From contig OZ218963.1 of assembly GCA_965112735.1 (NCBI GenBank), positions 2,666,001 through 2,730,000 of the forward strand: a stretch of 64,000 bases of DNA. The letters run 5' to 3'. This stretch comes from Phaeosaccion multiseriatum (Eukaryota; Ochrophyta, other classes). Positions 62,406 to 64,000 of this stretch are shown piece by piece. The position numbers and the translations under genes were made by a program. Below the pieces are notes generated by a model. The model saw only the letters and a list, made by a program, of their open reading frames with translations, was not told the DNA's origin and did not search any database. The first letter of the stretch is position 1. Each line of letters opens with the position of its first letter.

Positions 62406-62600
62406 TGTCGAAACTACCGACAGCTAGCCTCAAAGCCAAGCTAGAGCAGAGCAGAAACTGAAGCAAGCACCCGGAAGCCAGCCCACACGCAGGCTGCGCT
62501 TCCTTTCTTTATTACTGATGTACCGTCTCGTTGGCCCGTTTTCCGGCCGTTACACTACTGATTGGGTCCCCAAGGGACCCCAACTAGGCCACTTCTAACA
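62406..62600 (-). repeat. E4 3' LTR (195 bp)
   Basis: Minus strand TGTTAGAAGTGG...GTTTCGACA; preceded by the PPT complement CCCCCCTCAC at 62601-62610. Confidence 0.92.
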
Positions 62601-62638
62601 CCCCCCTCACTACACCCCCGCCTCTTCCGCCAGCTCCC

Positions 62639-64000
62639 TCAGAAGCCGAGATGCGAGCGATAGAATTGCGTCTCGTGCGCCAGCCCGCTGCCCCACTTCT
62701 CATGTTGCCGCAGACGGATCGTGCTTTCCCGTTTAGACATATGCCCTCTTTTGACATTCACTCCTGGATCAAGGGCAGTGTGCGGAAGGGCTTTCTCGAA
62801 CGCCTCTATGGCCTTGGCGTGTTCCCGCTCCAGCCACCACTCAGCCCATTCCCAGGTCTGGAAAGTGCCGCCGTCCGCCACCGCCCACCGCACGTTATAC
62901 TCTCGCCGCAGTGGCAGCCCCGTGGCTTTGCGCCAGCGGAACTTCACAATCCTCGCCAGCGTGGGCACTTTCCCCTCACTCACCTCGTCCAGCTCTAAGC
63001 TACGCTGCTCCTGCATTGCGCTGGTAGCCCACTGAGGAGAGCACCAACGGATATGATACCTGGCGAACCCTTCCGGGAGACCGAAGGGCCGCTCGCTCAC
63101 CCCATCGATGAACGGCTTCGTCAAGTCTCTGTGGCACGCCCGTTGCAGCTGCTCCACACCATTGCCGCGCACCCGTTTCATAGACAGATACACTGCGCTG
63201 CGCTGCATGACCTGATAGTGCTCTTCACTCACCCGCCCATGCTGAGCACAGTAGGCCCCCAGAGATGGCCAAGGCAAGACTGTATAAGGACCATCCCACG
63301 AATGCTGCAGAGCCTTGAGTTGCGCTGACGGGGGCCCTTCGAGCTCTTCCCCTTCTTGCTGGGCGGCGGCACCAGGACGATACAACATCACCTTGGTTCC
63401 GGGTCGCAGGGGCGTCGGCCAACGGCGTGGCTGAGGCGTTCTTCAGCTGCAATCTCCCGTGGTAGTCGCAGCGCCTCGCATTGACCACCGCCCCAGCAGC
63501 AGCCAGACGTGCCCGCAGTTCGTGGACCCATGCCGAGGCAGACGAAAACGACCCGTCCTCCACTAGCGCCGGAAGCATCGCCTGTAGAGGCACCGGGGGG
63601 TGCCGACCGAACAAGGCGTAGAATGGCGCCATCCCCGTGCTCTCCTGCGAGCGGCAGTTGTACGCATAGGTGAGCCCGGCGACGTAGTCTGGCCACTGCT
63701 GCATCTGTGACTCCACGGTCGTCGCCAACATGTCCTTGATCGTGGCCATGAAGTGCTCCACCTGCCCATTGGCCTGTTGGTGCATCGGCGTCGTGAACAC
63801 TTGCGACGCCGATAGAACCCGCATCACATCGCCCATGAGCGCACTGGTGAACTGCGAGCCTTGATCACTCACCAGCACTGGGGGCACACCCAGGGTGGTG
63901 ACGACGTGCCGCACGAAGGCCCGAGCAATACCTTCCGCCGTATAGTCCTGTGCCCTCAAAGGCACCACCACTGTCCACTTCGTGAACCAATCCTGAAACA
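62639..64000 (-). pseudogene. E4 pol: integrase end and chromodomain
   Basis: From the right: integrase with S-D-Q-G-S-Q-F and Q-V-E-H-F, the R-S-Q-E-S-T-G-M-A-P-F-Y motif, then the 4-bp frameshift near 63430, then the chromodomain and basic tail to S-H-L-G-F. Exonuclease and RT lie beyond the window. Confidence 0.85.

Larger units (their letters stand above)
62406..64000 (-). mobile_element. E4: 3' end of an E element, running off the window
   Basis: 3' LTR 62406-62600, purine tract, pol C-terminus, integrase. Shares with E2 the 4-bp insertion after integrase (about 63427-63432) and V-E-H-F in the integrase, so E2 and E4 derive from one already altered source copy. Confidence 0.88.

Overview
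The window is nuclear DNA of a eukaryote, most likely a GC-rich microalga or related protist; I cannot name the species. The evidence is spliceosomal introns with GT..AG borders, chromodomain LTR retrotransposons, a Crypton-type tyrosine recombinase, and PAPS-dependent sulfotransferases of the kind algae use for sulfated polysaccharides. Only about 9 to 20 kb looks like single-copy host sequence. The rest is a nest of LTR retrotransposons and small palindromic elements. Family labels used here (A, E, F, S, H1, H2, copia-1/2, gypsy-2) are mine.

Layout. 1-3719 (-): decayed Ty3/gypsy element A. 4034-8128 (-): 5' part of an E element (copy E3), followed by an inverted fragment of S. 9263-11188 (+): glycosyltransferase-sulfotransferase gene. 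11457-12578 (+): uncharacterised gene with an in-frame TGA. 13129-16184 (+): three-exon Crypton-type recombinase. 16786-17547 (+): ORF whose C-terminal half is the E chromodomain, followed by an E 3' end with LTR. 18902-20113 (+): sulfotransferase. 20228-24000 (-): copia-1, complete with 186-bp LTRs and TSD CTAGC. 25106-30866 (-): copia-2, split by gypsy-2 (27031-30614). 30967-32968 (-): fragment of F. 32969-60675 (+): E2, split by S (34519-48172), which is itself split by the intact element E1 (35680-48130, -). 60676-62405: S fragments and hairpin elements. 62406-64000 (-): start of E4.

Main result. The E family (E1 is 12,451 bp, with 196-bp LTRs identical by eye and TSD GTAG) encodes gag, protease and a 2154-codon pol. 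Between RNase H and integrase, pol carries a complete RNase D/WRN-like DEDDy 3'-5' exonuclease domain. A divergent second family (F) has the same domain in the same place with every catalytic residue kept. I know of no described LTR retrotransposon with this architecture. E and S also appear to be self-primed in the manner of Tf1: nine bases next to the 5' LTR are complementary to nine bases inside the LTR about 30 bp after an AT-rich box, and the two families differ at both sites in a compensatory way.

A second unusual system is a set of about 91-bp near-perfect palindromes (H1, H2). They occur alone or as hairpin-arm-hairpin composites, share the terminal TGTTAGAAGT of the E LTR, usually make 4-bp target duplications like E and S, and carry paired changes in both arms. 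They may be non-autonomous passengers of the E machinery.
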